A DNA stretch of 64,000 bases from an uncultured Eubacteriales bacterium (GCA_900545515.1 UQZA01000011.1:1-64000); one strand, 5' to 3'; positions 9,701-18,090 are shown, numbered from the stretch's first letter. Notes: generated by a model not told the origin, from the letters alone. Program-made: numbers and translations.

Positions 9701-10335
9701 AAATTGCCGGGCTGGGTACCCCCAATCTGGGGGCCATCGAGGAGTACGCCCGGGTCAACGAGCGATATTCCTACCTCACGGCTCAGCGGGACGATGTGCT
9801 CACGGCCAAGCGGGAGCTGGAAAGCGTCATTCGGGACATTACCACAGAAATGACCTCTATTTTTGTGACGGAGTTCCAAAAAATTGACATGTATTTCCAG
9901 CAGACCTTTACGGAGATGTTTGGCGGCGGCAAAGGCGCCCTGGTTCTGGAGGACCCGGAAAATCCCCTCACCTGCGGCATTGAAATCCGGGTCCAGCCCC
10001 CTGGCAAGCAGCTGAAGACCATCACCCTGCTCTCCGGCGGGGAGAAGGCCTTTGTGGCCATCGCCCTGTATTTTTCCATTATGAAGGTGCGGCCTACGCC
10101 CTTTTGTATGCTGGACGAGATTGACGCGGCCCTGGACGACCGGAACGTGGAGCGGTACGCCAGTTACCTGCACCATCTGTGCAAAAAGACCCAGTTCATT
10201 GTCATCACCCACCGCCGGGGCACCATGGAGGCGGCGGACGTCCTCTACGGCGTCACCATGCAGGAGCAGGGGGTCTCCAAGATTCTCCACATGGATTTGA
10301 ATCAGATGGAACAGGAATTGGGCATCATGGAATAG
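6763..10335 (+). CDS. smc: chromosome segregation ATPase SMC
   Basis: SMC is the core of the bacterial condensin complex (with ScpA and ScpB) that organises and resolves origins. The product has 1190 residues, full length. The N-terminal ATPase head has FKSFPDKT and the Walker A GPNGSGKSN (about 32-40). Two long coiled coils flank the hinge (about 510-665, ending in NPGGSMTGGS). The C-terminal head has the ABC signature LLSGGEKAFVAIAL and Walker B FCMLDEIDAALDD. The start is GTG at 6763 with a modest GGCGAGG site. It leads a rightward run with an acetyltransferase and ftsY; smc next to ftsY is the standard Bacillota order, though rnc is not present here. Confidence 0.97.
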   Translation: MHLKSLEIQGFKSFPDKTTIQFGSDITAIVGPNGSGKSNISDSILWVMGEQSTKTLRGAKMEDVIFGGTQKRAPVGFAEATLTLDNTDRALPYDADEVMVTRRYYRSGDSEFYINKQSARLRDIHELFMDTGLGREGYSNVSQGRIDEILAVKSTDRREIFEEAAGISKYRHRKEETERKLLTTEDNLLRIGDKVSELELQLEPLKAQSEKARNYLAYKEELRGLEIAVWLENLDKIAAAAKKAEEDYASSSFVLEQEHMALDGLYRKAEELSGALREQDTALEAVREQVTALEATGRQLDGQVALFQGSIRNNEQNVARIREELSQQEGRSSGIAQQIAGSRKRIAAIDEELQLLRRTLEETGGEIQRLAANAEGITKQYLELRSRQSALQADIAGRQADLAALEESVRQAQSRMEDIQADLDAGRRRQDQAQQSMDACQKALQSGRDRVRTLTNAMDGYQLRQSGRLQRRDGLREQLRRETSQLDSVSAKARVYRAMEQDFESYNKSVRSIMQESRRGGLEHIHGPVSHLIHTEDRFTTAIEIALGAAMQQIVVDTESDAKAAIGFLKRTGGGRATFLPLSAISPRSLQESGVDSCRGFVGVASRLVRCEDRYRGIVENLLGRTVIVEELDSAIAMARQYRSRFKIVTLDGQVMNPGGSMTGGSVAKEAGFLSRANELKRLTAQEATLQAQKEETEAALAEAQRAVEKTEFELTATREQLRAAEDEVLRLEGEEKQHAVLLQALGDAAASAGREMETLRTRLQTDRERAAGLRGQLETLRYQLADAESTLESLSQDQSDAARQTETLTGQMAATKTDIAALEAERRSATENVERLESLCASLEGDRAQKLALLETYEADTARLQGELDRVSQDQAANQAKAGDARRELQGALDTRAQTEANKTRTEREAQEKNKSILTMERACALLEQKKVTTAMEERQVIDRLWDTYGLTPTTAAQERAELESVAAGNRRIGELKRKIAGLGTPNLGAIEEYARVNERYSYLTAQRDDVLTAKRELESVIRDITTEMTSIFVTEFQKIDMYFQQTFTEMFGGGKGALVLEDPENPLTCGIEIRVQPPGKQLKTITLLSGGEKAFVAIALYFSIMKVRPTPFCMLDEIDAALDDRNVERYASYLHHLCKKTQFIVITHRRGTMEAADVLYGVTMQEQGVSKILHMDLNQMEQELGIME

Positions 10336-10344
10336 GAGATGCGT

Positions 10345-10839
10345 ATGCTGCGAACCATTCATACCATGGAAGAGCTGGACATTTCCGGTTGGATGGAAGT
10401 GTACCGGGAGGGACACGAGGAAAACGGAGCGTACTTTTACCCGGACGAGCCGCCGGAGCGGGCACTGCACCTGGCCGAGGAGGACTCCCGGCGGTTTTTG
10501 GAGGGCTTTTTCCAAATACCGGGTGCGCAATATTGGATCTGGGAGGAAGAGGGACGCTATGTTTCGTGTCTCCGGCTGAAGCCGGACCGGGATGGACTCC
10601 TGCTGGAGGCTCTGGAGACTCGACCTGATTGCCGCCGGAGAGGATTTGGCAAACAATTGATTCTGTCGGTTCTGTCCCACCTTCCCCGAGGCACGAAAAT
10701 TTATTCGGAGATTTCCAAAGAAAATCTCCCGTCTTTGGCGATTCATCGAGTCTGCGGCTTTTCCCAGGTTTTGGACTATGGATTGCAGGAGGACGGAAGC
10801 AAGGCGGATCACTGCGTGACCATGGGAGTCACAATATAA
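10345..10839 (+). CDS. GNAT family N-acetyltransferase
   Basis: The protein has about 164 residues. The acetyl-CoA site is visible as LLEALETRPDCRRRGFGKQL (the R/Q-x-x-G-x-G/A loop of GNAT motif A). The substrate is unknown. An in-frame ATG lies at 10339, but the AGGAG box (10334-10338) would touch it, whereas it sits six bases before the ATG at 10345, so I prefer the latter. The gene follows smc by a few bases and precedes ftsY by 13 bases, so it is carried in the same operon without an obvious functional link. Confidence 0.85.
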   Translation: MLRTIHTMEELDISGWMEVYREGHEENGAYFYPDEPPERALHLAEEDSRRFLEGFFQIPGAQYWIWEEEGRYVSCLRLKPDRDGLLLEALETRPDCRRRGFGKQLILSVLSHLPRGTKIYSEISKENLPSLAIHRVCGFSQVLDYGLQEDGSKADHCVTMGVTI

Positions 10840-10852
10840 GAGGAGAGAGATT

Positions 10853-11758
10853 ATGGGTTTTTTTAGTAAAATCAAAGAAGGCTTGACCAAAACCAGAAAA
10901 GCCATGGCCGAGACTCTGGGCAATGTATTTTCCGGCTTTTCCAATCTGGACGACGATTTTTACGACGAGCTGGAGGAATGCCTGATCCTGGCCGACCTGG
11001 GAGTGGAGACTGCCGGAAGGGCGGTGGAGAGCTTGCGCCGCCGGGTGAAGGAGGAAAAAATCCGGGAGCCGGAGGAGGCCAAAGCGGCCCTGAAGGACAT
11101 CCTGGTGGAGATGCTGGACGTGGGCGACACCCGCCTGCGTTTGGATACCCAGCCCTCTGTGGTGCTGGTCATCGGCGTAAACGGGGTGGGGAAGACCACC
11201 ACCATCGGAAAGCTGGCCAAGCAGCTGGGGGACCAGGGGAAACGGGTGCTGATGTGCGCCGGAGATACCTTCCGGGCCGCCGCTGCCGATCAGCTGGAGA
11301 TCTGGGCCGGGCGCACCGGCGCGGACATTGTCCGCCAGCACGAGGGGGCGGACCCTGCCGCCGTGGTTTATGACGGAATCCAGGCGGCCAAGGCCAGACA
11401 TGCCGACGTGATCCTCTGCGACACCGCCGGGCGGCTGCACAACAAAGCCAACCTCATGAACGAGCTGAGCAAAATCTCCCGGATCATCGACCGGGAGCTG
11501 CCGGAGGCGGACAAGGAGGTTCTCCTGGTTCTGGACGCCACCACAGGGCAGAACGGCCTGCTCCAGGCCAAGCAATTCAAGGAAATTGCCGGTGTAACGG
11601 CCATGGCCCTCACCAAGCTGGACGGCACGGCCAAGGGCGGCATTGTCATCGCCGTGGCGGATGCGTTGCAGATTCCGGTGAAGTATATTGGCGTGGGAGA
11701 GAAGGCGGAGGACCTGATGCCCTTTGACGCCAGGGACTTTGTAGACGCCCTTTTGTGA
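10853..11758 (+). CDS. ftsY: signal recognition particle receptor FtsY
   Basis: FtsY is the SRP-receptor GTPase that brings ribosome-nascent-chain/SRP complexes to the Sec translocon. The product has 301 residues, a form without the long acidic A domain of E. coli. It has the N-domain helices (about 1-95) and then the NG GTPase: G1 GVNGVGKTTTIGKL, the DTFRAAAADQLE insert, G3 DTAGR, and G4 TKLDGTAKGG. The end (GVGEKAEDLMPFDARDFVDA) is typical. GAGGAGAG precedes the ATG. It is co-transcribed with smc. Confidence 0.97.
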   Translation: MGFFSKIKEGLTKTRKAMAETLGNVFSGFSNLDDDFYDELEECLILADLGVETAGRAVESLRRRVKEEKIREPEEAKAALKDILVEMLDVGDTRLRLDTQPSVVLVIGVNGVGKTTTIGKLAKQLGDQGKRVLMCAGDTFRAAAADQLEIWAGRTGADIVRQHEGADPAAVVYDGIQAAKARHADVILCDTAGRLHNKANLMNELSKISRIIDRELPEADKEVLLVLDATTGQNGLLQAKQFKEIAGVTAMALTKLDGTAKGGIVIAVADALQIPVKYIGVGEKAEDLMPFDARDFVDALL

Positions 11759-11768
11759 GGTGACGGAT

Positions 11769-12485
11769 GTGAGACAGGATGGAAGAGCCTTGGACCAGCT
11801 CCGCCCCGTGACCATGGAGCTGGGCTTTACAAAATTTGCCGAGGGCAGCTGCCTCATCCGGGCGGGGGACACGGTGGTGCTGTGTAACGCCTCGGTGGAG
11901 GAGCGGGTCCCGCCCCATGTGAGCAAAGGGGGCTGGGTGACGGCGGAGTATTCCATGCTCCCCAGGGCCAACCGGGAGCGGAGCAAGCGGGATGTGGCCA
12001 AGCTGAAGCTGGCTCCCCGGAGCGCGGAGATCCAGCGGCTGGTGGGCCGGGCCCTTCGGGCGGCGGTGGATCTGGAGGCCCTGGGCCCCCGGACCATCAC
12101 CATCGACTGCGATGTGCTCCAGGGAGACGGGGGCACCCGGACGGCTTCGGTGACCGGTGGCTTCGTAGCCCTGGTCCTGGCTTGCCGCTGCCTGGCGGCC
12201 CAGGGGCTGCTGGAGAAGCTGCCCATCCGCAATTATGTGGCGGGGGTTTCCGCCGGGATTGTGGGGGGAGAGGCCATGGTGGACCTGTGCTATGTGGAAG
12301 ACAGCCAGGCGGCGGTGGATTTCAATTGCGTGATGAACGGCAACGGCAACCTGATTGAGGTCCAGGGCACCGGGGAGGGTAGGCCCTTCACCCCGGAGGA
12401 GGAGCAGAAGCTGCTCCGGCTTTGCGCCAAGGGCTGCCGGGAGCTGATTGCATTGGAGAAAAAAGTTTTGGGGGAATTGGTATGA
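11769..12485 (+). CDS. rph: ribonuclease PH
   Basis: RNase PH is a phosphate-dependent 3'-5' exoribonuclease that trims tRNA 3' ends. The product is about 238 residues. It has the family opening RQDGRALDQLRPV, the core SKRDVAKLKLAPRSAEIQRL with the phosphate-binding Arg/Ser region, and AVDFNCVMNGNGNLIEVQGT near the C-terminus. I chose the GTG at 11769 (MRQDGR, the usual family start), six bases after GAGGTG; another in-frame GTG at 11760 falls inside that ribosome site. Its stop overlaps the rdgB start (ATGA). The rph-rdgB pairing is conserved in Bacillota. Confidence 0.95.
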   Translation: MRQDGRALDQLRPVTMELGFTKFAEGSCLIRAGDTVVLCNASVEERVPPHVSKGGWVTAEYSMLPRANRERSKRDVAKLKLAPRSAEIQRLVGRALRAAVDLEALGPRTITIDCDVLQGDGGTRTASVTGGFVALVLACRCLAAQGLLEKLPIRNYVAGVSAGIVGGEAMVDLCYVEDSQAAVDFNCVMNGNGNLIEVQGTGEGRPFTPEEEQKLLRLCAKGCRELIALEKKVLGELV

Positions 12486-13090
12486 AAGTCGTACTGGCCA
12501 GCAAGAATCCACATAAGCTGGTGGAAATTAGCGCAATTCTGAAGCCCTTGGATGTGGAGCTGGTGTTGGAATCCGACCTGGGCGTGGATGTGGAGGTGGA
12601 GGAGACGGGGAGCACCTTCGAAGAGAACTCCTTCCTCAAGGCAAACGCCGTGAGGAAGGCCACGGGCCTTCCGGCTCTGGCGGACGACTCTGGCATTGCA
12701 GTGGACGCCCTGGGGGGCGCTCCCGGGGTGCATTCCGCCCGGTACGGGGACGATCCGGCCCTGGATGACTGGGGACGGCTGCTGCTCCTGCTGAAGAATA
12801 CGGAGCAGGTGCCGGATGGGCAGCGCCAGGCCCAGTTTGTTTCGGTCATTACCCTGGTCTATCCCGATGGCCGGGTGATCCAGGCCAGAGGAGAGGCCCA
12901 CGGGGAGCTTTTGCGGGAGGCTCACGGGGAGGGAGGCTTCGGCTACGATCCCATTTTTTACTATCCCCCTGCGGGCAAGACCTTTGCGGAGCTGACGGCC
13001 GGGGAGAAAAATCAGGTCTCCCACCGGGCAAAGGCGCTGAAGCTGTTTTATGAGAAATTGTGTGAGGAGGGGAAGCATGCTGACCAGTAA
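12482..13090 (+). CDS. rdgB: XTP/dITP diphosphatase (RdgB/HAM1 family)
   Basis: This enzyme removes the damaged purine nucleotides XTP, dITP and ITP by cutting them to monophosphates, keeping them out of DNA and RNA. The product is 202 residues. It has VLASKNPHKLVEI at the start, ETGSTFEENSFLKA, the metal site ADDSGIAVDALGGAPGVHSARY, and GGFGYDPIFYYP, which form the complete HAM1 active site. The ATG is inside the rph stop (ATGA overlap). The end overlaps the start of yhbY by 14 bases, so the block is tightly coupled. Confidence 0.95.
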   Translation: MKVVLASKNPHKLVEISAILKPLDVELVLESDLGVDVEVEETGSTFEENSFLKANAVRKATGLPALADDSGIAVDALGGAPGVHSARYGDDPALDDWGRLLLLLKNTEQVPDGQRQAQFVSVITLVYPDGRVIQARGEAHGELLREAHGEGGFGYDPIFYYPPAGKTFAELTAGEKNQVSHRAKALKLFYEKLCEEGKHADQ

Positions 13091-13550
13091 AGAGAGAGCG
13101 GAGCTGCGCGCCCAGGCCAACGGCCTGGACACCACCCTCATGGTGGGAAAGGGCGGCGTGACGGAACAGGTGGTTCTGGAGGCTGTGACCCAGCTGGAGG
13201 CCCGGGAGCTGGTGAAGGGCCGGGTGCTGGAGGCCGCTTTGCTTGTGGCCAGGGAGGCGCTGGAGGCGCTGTGCGCCGCCACCGGCGCGGAGCCCGTGTG
13301 TACTGTGGGCTCCAAATTCGTCCTGTACCGGGAGTCTGAGAAGCTGAGACGGGCACGCAATCAGGTGGGCAGAGCCAAGCTGGCTCCCGTCCCTGTGGCC
13401 AAGTCCAACCCGGTGCGCAAGGGCGCCCAGGCCCGCCGCAGAGCAGCCCAGGCAGAGCGGGAACGGCGCAACGCCTACTTCCGCCAGACTGCCATCGACC
13501 GGGCCATCCAGCGGGAGAAGGAAAAGGCCATGGGCCGGGAACAGCCATAA
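13077..13550 (+). CDS. yhbY: YhbY family (CRM domain) RNA-binding protein
   Basis: The protein has about 157 residues. Residues 1-95 form a CRM (CRS1-YhbY) domain with LTSKERAELRAQANGLDTTL and the GKGG loop (MVGKGGVTEQV); YhbY binds the pre-50S ribosome. The C-terminal 60 residues are a Lys/Arg/Ala-rich basic tail that short YhbY proteins lack and which probably adds RNA affinity. I start at 13077, after GAGGAGGGG. It lies just before nadD-yqeK, the same order as in B. subtilis (yqeI-nadD-yqeK-yqeL). Confidence 0.9.
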   Translation: MLTSKERAELRAQANGLDTTLMVGKGGVTEQVVLEAVTQLEARELVKGRVLEAALLVAREALEALCAATGAEPVCTVGSKFVLYRESEKLRRARNQVGRAKLAPVPVAKSNPVRKGAQARRRAAQAERERRNAYFRQTAIDRAIQREKEKAMGREQP

Positions 13551-13570
13551 AGAGAGAATGAGGTGAAGCC

Positions 13571-14767
13571 ATGGGCAGGATTGGTATCTACGGCGGGACC
13601 TTCAACCCGCCCCATCGAGGACACATGCAGGCGGCACGGCAGGCGGTAGAGCTTTTGAATCTGGACAAGCTTCTGCTCATTCCGGACCATGCTCCGCCTC
13701 ACAAAACCATGCCGGAGGGGACGCCTGCGGCACAGGAGCGTCTGGAGCTGGTGCGTCTGACGGCCCGGGAGATTCCCCGGGCGGAGGCCTCGGACCTGGA
13801 GCTTTTGCGGGAGGGCAGAAGCTACACCGCCGATACGGTGGAGCTGCTGCACAGAACCTATCCCGGTGACGAGCTGTTTCTGCTCATGGGCACGGATATG
13901 TTTTTAGCCTTCCCCCAGTGGCGGGAGCCGGAAACAATCTGCCGCTATGCCACCCTGGTGGTGATGCTGCGGGAGCGGGAGGAGCCGAAGCTGCAGCAGG
14001 AGCTGCAGGCCCAGGCTCAGCACATCCGGAAAAAGCTGGATGGAAAGGTGAAGTTTTTGAAAAACGAGGCGCTTCCCATGGCGTCCACCGATGTGCGCCG
14101 GATGCTGACCTTCCAGGCGGTGGGCGATATGCTGACCCCTGCCGTCCTGGAGCGGATTCGTACCTTTGGCTTTTACGGGGTGGGACGGGACCTGCGGGCG
14201 CTTCCCATGGAGCTTCTGGAGGCTGAGGTGGTCCGGCTGCTGGACCCCAAGCGGGTGCCCCATGTGCTGGGCTGCCGGGACACGGCGGCGAAGCTGGCGG
14301 AGCAGTACGGCGCCAATGTCACCGATGCCGCCCGGGCCGGTCTCCTGCACGACGTGACCAAGGCCCTGCCGCCGGAGCTGCAGCTGCAGCTGTGCCGGGA
14401 GTATGGCATCCCTCTGGACCCATTCAGCCGGGATAACCCAAAGACCCTCCATGCCACCACGGGCGCATGGGTAGCCAAAAGGATCTTTGGAGAAAATGAG
14501 GCGGTGTTTCAGGCCATTGCCAGCCACACCACCGGCTGCGGCCATATGAATCCCTTACAGAAGATTATTTACATTGCCGACTACATGGAGCCCAACCGGG
14601 ACTTCCCCGGCGTGGAGCGCCTGCGGGCGGCAGTAGACCGGGACCTGGACCTGGCGGTCCTGCTGGGACTGGAAATGACGGTGGAGATGCTCCGCCACCA
14701 GGGCCGCCGGGTGGCCCGGGATTCCCTGGAAGCCATCGAGTCCCTGCGGGCAGGGTGCGCCCAATAG
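13571..14767 (+). CDS. nadD: NadD-YqeK fusion: nicotinate-nucleotide adenylyltransferase plus HD-domain hydrolase
   Basis: This is one 398-residue chain carrying two enzymes usually encoded separately. Residues 1-195 are NadD, which adenylates NaMN in NAD synthesis: GIYGGTFNPPHRGHM has the HxGH nucleotidyltransferase motif, and ASTDVRRML is the family C-terminal motif. Residues about 205-398 are YqeK, an HD-domain Ap4A hydrolase: HVLGCRDTAAKLA supplies the first His, GLLHDVTKAL is the HD pair, and ASHTTG and IADYMEPNR complete the metal site. No stop or restart is visible at the join. The order yhbY-(nadD-yqeK)-rsfS matches the separate genes in Bacillus, so the fusion arose in place. Confidence 0.93.
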   Translation: MGRIGIYGGTFNPPHRGHMQAARQAVELLNLDKLLLIPDHAPPHKTMPEGTPAAQERLELVRLTAREIPRAEASDLELLREGRSYTADTVELLHRTYPGDELFLLMGTDMFLAFPQWREPETICRYATLVVMLREREEPKLQQELQAQAQHIRKKLDGKVKFLKNEALPMASTDVRRMLTFQAVGDMLTPAVLERIRTFGFYGVGRDLRALPMELLEAEVVRLLDPKRVPHVLGCRDTAAKLAEQYGANVTDAARAGLLHDVTKALPPELQLQLCREYGIPLDPFSRDNPKTLHATTGAWVAKRIFGENEAVFQAIASHTTGCGHMNPLQKIIYIADYMEPNRDFPGVERLRAAVDRDLDLAVLLGLEMTVEMLRHQGRRVARDSLEAIESLRAGCAQ

Positions 14768-14821
14768 GCCGGAGATGGGAAAGCCATATTTCAGGCTGCA
14801 AAAGCCTAAAATCCAGCCTTG

Positions 14822-14912
14822 GCGTGGAGAGAACGGTCTTGACCGCTCCGCCAGCGCCTTCCCCAAACATCCTGACCTCTGCCAGGCGGAACGGCCAAGG
14901 CCGTTCCCTACG
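14822..14912. repeat. hairpin-rich intergenic repeat before rsfS
   Basis: The gap between nadD-yqeK and rsfS contains two related palindromes: AGAACGGTCTTGACCGCTCC near 14829, and the perfect GGAACGGCC-AA-GGCCGTTCC at 14888-14907 followed by CTACG. No gene is present. The layout resembles interspersed palindromic repeats seen in gut Clostridia; the same transcript must read through it to rsfS and leuS. Confidence 0.55.
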
Positions 14913-14935
14913 AAGAAATGAAAAGGAGAAAGCCT

Positions 14936-15304
14936 ATGTTGACATCAAAAGAAGTGGCCGCTGCTGCAACCAGGGCCTTGGACAGCAAGAAGGGCGTGGG
15001 GATTCAGCTCATCCGCGTCGGGGATGTGACCACGCTGGCTGATTATTTTCTCATCTGCACCGGAACCTCCAATACCCACGTAAAAACCCTGTGCGACTGC
15101 GCCGAAGCGACTCTGGAGGGTCTGGGGGAGACCATGCTGGGCCGGGAGGGCCACCGGGGCAACACCTGGGAGCTGCTGGATTTTGGCTGCGTGGTCATTC
15201 ACGTGTTCACCAATGAAGCCCGGCAGTTTTACGACCTGGAGCGTCTTTGGAGCGACGGGGAGGTCATCCCCCTGAGCGAAGTGCTGAATGAGCAGGAAAA
15301 CTAG
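14936..15304 (+). CDS. rsfS: ribosome silencing factor RsfS
   Basis: RsfS (YqeL/RsfA) binds uL14 on the 50S subunit and blocks joining with 30S when nutrients are scarce. The product is 122 residues. Family features are ADYFLICTGTSNTHVKTLCD, EGHRGNTWELLDFG and VVIHVFTNEARQFYDLERLW. AAAGGAG lies eight bases before the ATG at 14936; an in-frame ATG at 14918 lacks such a site. It sits 15 bases before leuS. Confidence 0.95.
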   Translation: MLTSKEVAAAATRALDSKKGVGIQLIRVGDVTTLADYFLICTGTSNTHVKTLCDCAEATLEGLGETMLGREGHRGNTWELLDFGCVVIHVFTNEARQFYDLERLWSDGEVIPLSEVLNEQEN

Positions 15305-15319
15305 AAAGAGGGCGAGGAT

Positions 15320-17734
15320 ATGACGTACGACTTTCAAACCATTGAACCAAAATGGCAAAAAATCTGGGAGGAGCAAAACCTTTACGCAACCGTAAACGGC
15401 AGCGAAAAGGAGAAGTTCTATGCCCTCTTTGAGTTCCCCTACCCCTCCGGGGCGGGCCTCCATGTGGGCCACTGCCGGCCCTACACCGCCATGGACATCA
15501 TTGCCCGGAAGAAGCGGATGGAGGGGAAAAACGTTCTCTTTCCCATTGGGTATGACGCGTTCGGCCTGCCGACGGAGAACTATGCCATTAAAAATCACAT
15601 CCATCCCCGGATCGTGACGGAGCAGAACATCGCCACCTTCCGCAGCCAGCTGAAGGCCCTGGGCTACAGCTTCGATTGGGACCGGGAGATCAATACCACG
15701 GACCCCAAGTACTTTAAGTGGACCCAGTGGATTTTCCTGCAAATGTTCCGGCATGGCCTGGCCTACAAGGCCAAAATGCCAGTGAACTGGTGTACCAGCT
15801 GCAAGTGCGTCCTGGCCAACGAGGAAGTGGTGGAGGGCGTTTGCGAGCGTTGCGGCGCGCCGGTGGTCCGGAAGGAGAAGAGTCAGTGGATGCTGCGGAT
15901 CACCAAGTATGCCGACCGGCTCATCGACGATCTGGACGGCCTGGACTACATTGAGCGGGTGAAGCTCCAGCAAAAGAACTGGATTGGCCGGAGCCATGGG
16001 GCGGAGGTCACCTTCCGCTCTACCCTGGGCGATGACATTTTGATTTACACCACCCGGCCGGATACCCTCTTTGGGGCTACTTATATGGTCCTCTCCCCGG
16101 AGCATGCCCTCCTGGAGAAGTGGATGGACCGGCTGGAGAACGCCGGGGAGGTACAGGCCTACCAGGCCGCCGCCGCCGCCAAGTCCGACATGGAGCGGAC
16201 GGAGCTGAACAAGGAAAAGACCGGTGTGAAGCTCCAGGGAGTCCGGGGCATTAACCCGGTGAACGGCAAGGAGATTCCCATTTTCATTTCCGACTATGTG
16301 CTGGCCACCTATGGCACCGGCGCCATTATGGCAGTGCCCGCCCACGATGACCGGGACTGGGCCTTCGCCAAGGCCTTCGGCTGCGAGATCATCGAGGTGG
16401 TGAAGGGCGGAAACGTGGAAGAGGCGGCCTTTACCCTGAAGGACGACACCGGCATTCTGGTGAATTCCGATTTCCTCAACGGCCTCACTGTGAAGCAGGC
16501 CATTCCGGTCATCACCAAGTGGCTGGAGGAGCAGGGCATTGGCCATGCCAAGGTGAACTTCAAGCTCCGGGACTGGGTCTTCTCCCGCCAGCGGTATTGG
16601 GGCGAGCCCATTCCCATTGTCCATTGTCCCAAGTGCGGCCCCGTGGCTCTGCCGGAGCGGGAGCTGCCCCTCCTCCTGCCGGAGGTGGAGAGCTACGAGC
16701 CCACAGACGACGGAGAGAGCCCCCTGTCCGCCATGACCGACTGGGTGAACACCACCTGCCCCCATTGCGGCGGCCCTGCCAAGCGGGAGACCGACACCAT
16801 GCCCCAGTGGGCCGGTTCCTCCTGGTACTTCCTGCGGTATATGGACCCCCACAATGACGAGGCCCTGGCCTCCAAGGAGGCCCTGGACTATTGGGCCCCG
16901 GTGGACTGGTATAACGGCGGCATGGAGCACACCACGCTGCACCTGCTGTATTCCCGGTTCTGGTATAAGTTCCTCTATGACATCGGCGTGGTTCCCACCA
17001 AGGAGCCTTATGCCAAGCGCACCAGCCAGGGCATGATCCTGGGAGAGGGGGGCGTGAAGATGTCCAAGTCCCTGGGCAACGTGATCAATCCCACGGACGT
17101 CATCAAAGCCTATGGCGCGGACACCATGCGGACCTATATCATGTTCATCGGAGACTTTGAGAAGGCGGCCTCCTGGTCGGCCAACGCGGTGAAGGGCTGT
17201 AAGCGGTTCCTGGACCGGGTCTGGACTCTGGGAGAGAACGTGCAGGACGATGCCCAGGCCTATTCTCCGGCCAACGCTTCGGCCGTGCACAAGACCATCA
17301 AAAAAGTCACCTCCGACATTGACAACCTGAAGCCCAATACGGCCATCGCAGCCCTGATGACCCTCCTGAACCAGTTTGGAGACAAGGGCTGCAACCGGGC
17401 GGAGCTCCGGACCTTCCTTCAGCTCCTCAGCCCCTTCGCCCCTCACATCTGCGACGAGATTTGGGAGAACCACAGCTTCGAGGGGATTTGCTCCGTCTCC
17501 CCCTGGCCCTCCTATGACGAGGCCATGTGCCGGGATGCGGAAATTGACATGGCAGTCCAGGTCAACGGCAAGCTCCGCGGCGCCATTCACGTGGAGGCCG
17601 ATTCCCCGGACGATGCAGTCATCGCCGCCGCCCAGGCCGATGAGAAGGTGGCCCGCTTCCTGGAAAAGCAGAGCGGACGGATTGTGAAGACCATTGTGGT
17701 GAAGAATAAGCTGGTGAATCTGATTGTCAAATAA
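15320..17734 (+). CDS. leuS: leucyl-tRNA synthetase
   Basis: The class I aminoacyl-tRNA synthetase that charges tRNA-Leu. The product has 804 residues, the usual bacterial length. The HIGH-type motif is GAGLHVGH (about 44-51). Two zinc-type CxxC pairs are visible (CTSCKCVLANEE and CERCGAP). The CP1 editing domain has the TTRPDTLFGATY signature and the GTGAIMAVPAHDDRDW site. The KMSKS loop is GGVKMSKSLGN. The ATG at 15320 follows GAGGA. No T-box leader is visible in the 15-base gap; expression appears to come from the upstream operon. A strong terminator follows. Confidence 0.98.
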   Translation: MTYDFQTIEPKWQKIWEEQNLYATVNGSEKEKFYALFEFPYPSGAGLHVGHCRPYTAMDIIARKKRMEGKNVLFPIGYDAFGLPTENYAIKNHIHPRIVTEQNIATFRSQLKALGYSFDWDREINTTDPKYFKWTQWIFLQMFRHGLAYKAKMPVNWCTSCKCVLANEEVVEGVCERCGAPVVRKEKSQWMLRITKYADRLIDDLDGLDYIERVKLQQKNWIGRSHGAEVTFRSTLGDDILIYTTRPDTLFGATYMVLSPEHALLEKWMDRLENAGEVQAYQAAAAAKSDMERTELNKEKTGVKLQGVRGINPVNGKEIPIFISDYVLATYGTGAIMAVPAHDDRDWAFAKAFGCEIIEVVKGGNVEEAAFTLKDDTGILVNSDFLNGLTVKQAIPVITKWLEEQGIGHAKVNFKLRDWVFSRQRYWGEPIPIVHCPKCGPVALPERELPLLLPEVESYEPTDDGESPLSAMTDWVNTTCPHCGGPAKRETDTMPQWAGSSWYFLRYMDPHNDEALASKEALDYWAPVDWYNGGMEHTTLHLLYSRFWYKFLYDIGVVPTKEPYAKRTSQGMILGEGGVKMSKSLGNVINPTDVIKAYGADTMRTYIMFIGDFEKAASWSANAVKGCKRFLDRVWTLGENVQDDAQAYSPANASAVHKTIKKVTSDIDNLKPNTAIAALMTLLNQFGDKGCNRAELRTFLQLLSPFAPHICDEIWENHSFEGICSVSPWPSYDEAMCRDAEIDMAVQVNGKLRGAIHVEADSPDDAVIAAAQADEKVARFLEKQSGRIVKTIVVKNKLVNLIVK

Positions 17735-17762
17735 GCTGTAGCGGACAGCGGAATATAGTTAT

Positions 17763-17805
17763 GCCGTAGAGGAGCAATACTTTTTACTCCTCTACGGCAA
17801 TTTTT
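17763..17805. terminator. bidirectional terminator after leuS
   Basis: A perfect 12-bp stem GCCGTAGAGGAG / CTCCTCTACGGC with a 12-base loop is followed by AATTTTT rightward; leftward it serves the small regulator gene. Confidence 0.9.
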
Positions 17806-17820
17806 AGATCCGTTTATCTA

Positions 17821-18039
17821 TTATAGAGGTTGATCATCATTACTTGGAACGTATTTCATCACATCCTCCACCCGGCATTGCAAAATGCGGCATAGATCAT
17901 TGACGGTGGTGGTATTCAGAGGCTTATTTTTCCGTAGTTTGTCAATGGTGGAGCTGGAAATCCGGTGGTGCTTAATTAGCGTATAGGTGGTTTCTTCCGA
18001 TGCATGCAGGGTTTTCCAAAAGGGACAGTAGACAATCAT
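17821..18039 (-). CDS. small XRE/Cro-type HTH regulator
   Basis: The product is 72 residues and almost entirely one helix-turn-helix domain. TYTLIKHHRISSSTIDKLRK contains the recognition helix, and LNTTTVNDLCRILQCRVEDV is the usual closing pair of helices of the Cro/C1 (HTH_26) family. I start at 18039, eight bases after GGAGG; an upstream in-frame ATG (18054) overlaps that site. It is divergent from the large SLH-amidase gene, whose promoter lies about 75 bases away, so that gene is a plausible target. Base composition is lower in G+C than in the operon to its left, like the gene it faces. Confidence 0.8.
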   Translation of the reverse strand: MIVYCPFWKTLHASEETTYTLIKHHRISSSTIDKLRKNKPLNTTTVNDLCRILQCRVEDVMKYVPSNDDQPL

Positions 18040-18090
18040 TTGCAAGACCTCCAAGGTGGTTTTGCACTATCTTAAAGTGTGGATTTTATC

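Noticed and set aside
8809..10944. 711-codon open frame on the minus strand
   Set aside because: Antisense to smc and the acetyltransferase gene; a shadow of strong codon bias.
15305..15319. T-box leader upstream of leuS
   Set aside because: The gap to rsfS is only 15 bases; no specifier or antiterminator sequence. The asnS leader also shows no T-box core.
14945..17590. 881-codon open frame on the minus strand
   Set aside because: It is exactly antisense to leuS and arises from GC-rich codons; no ribosome site and no family resemblance.
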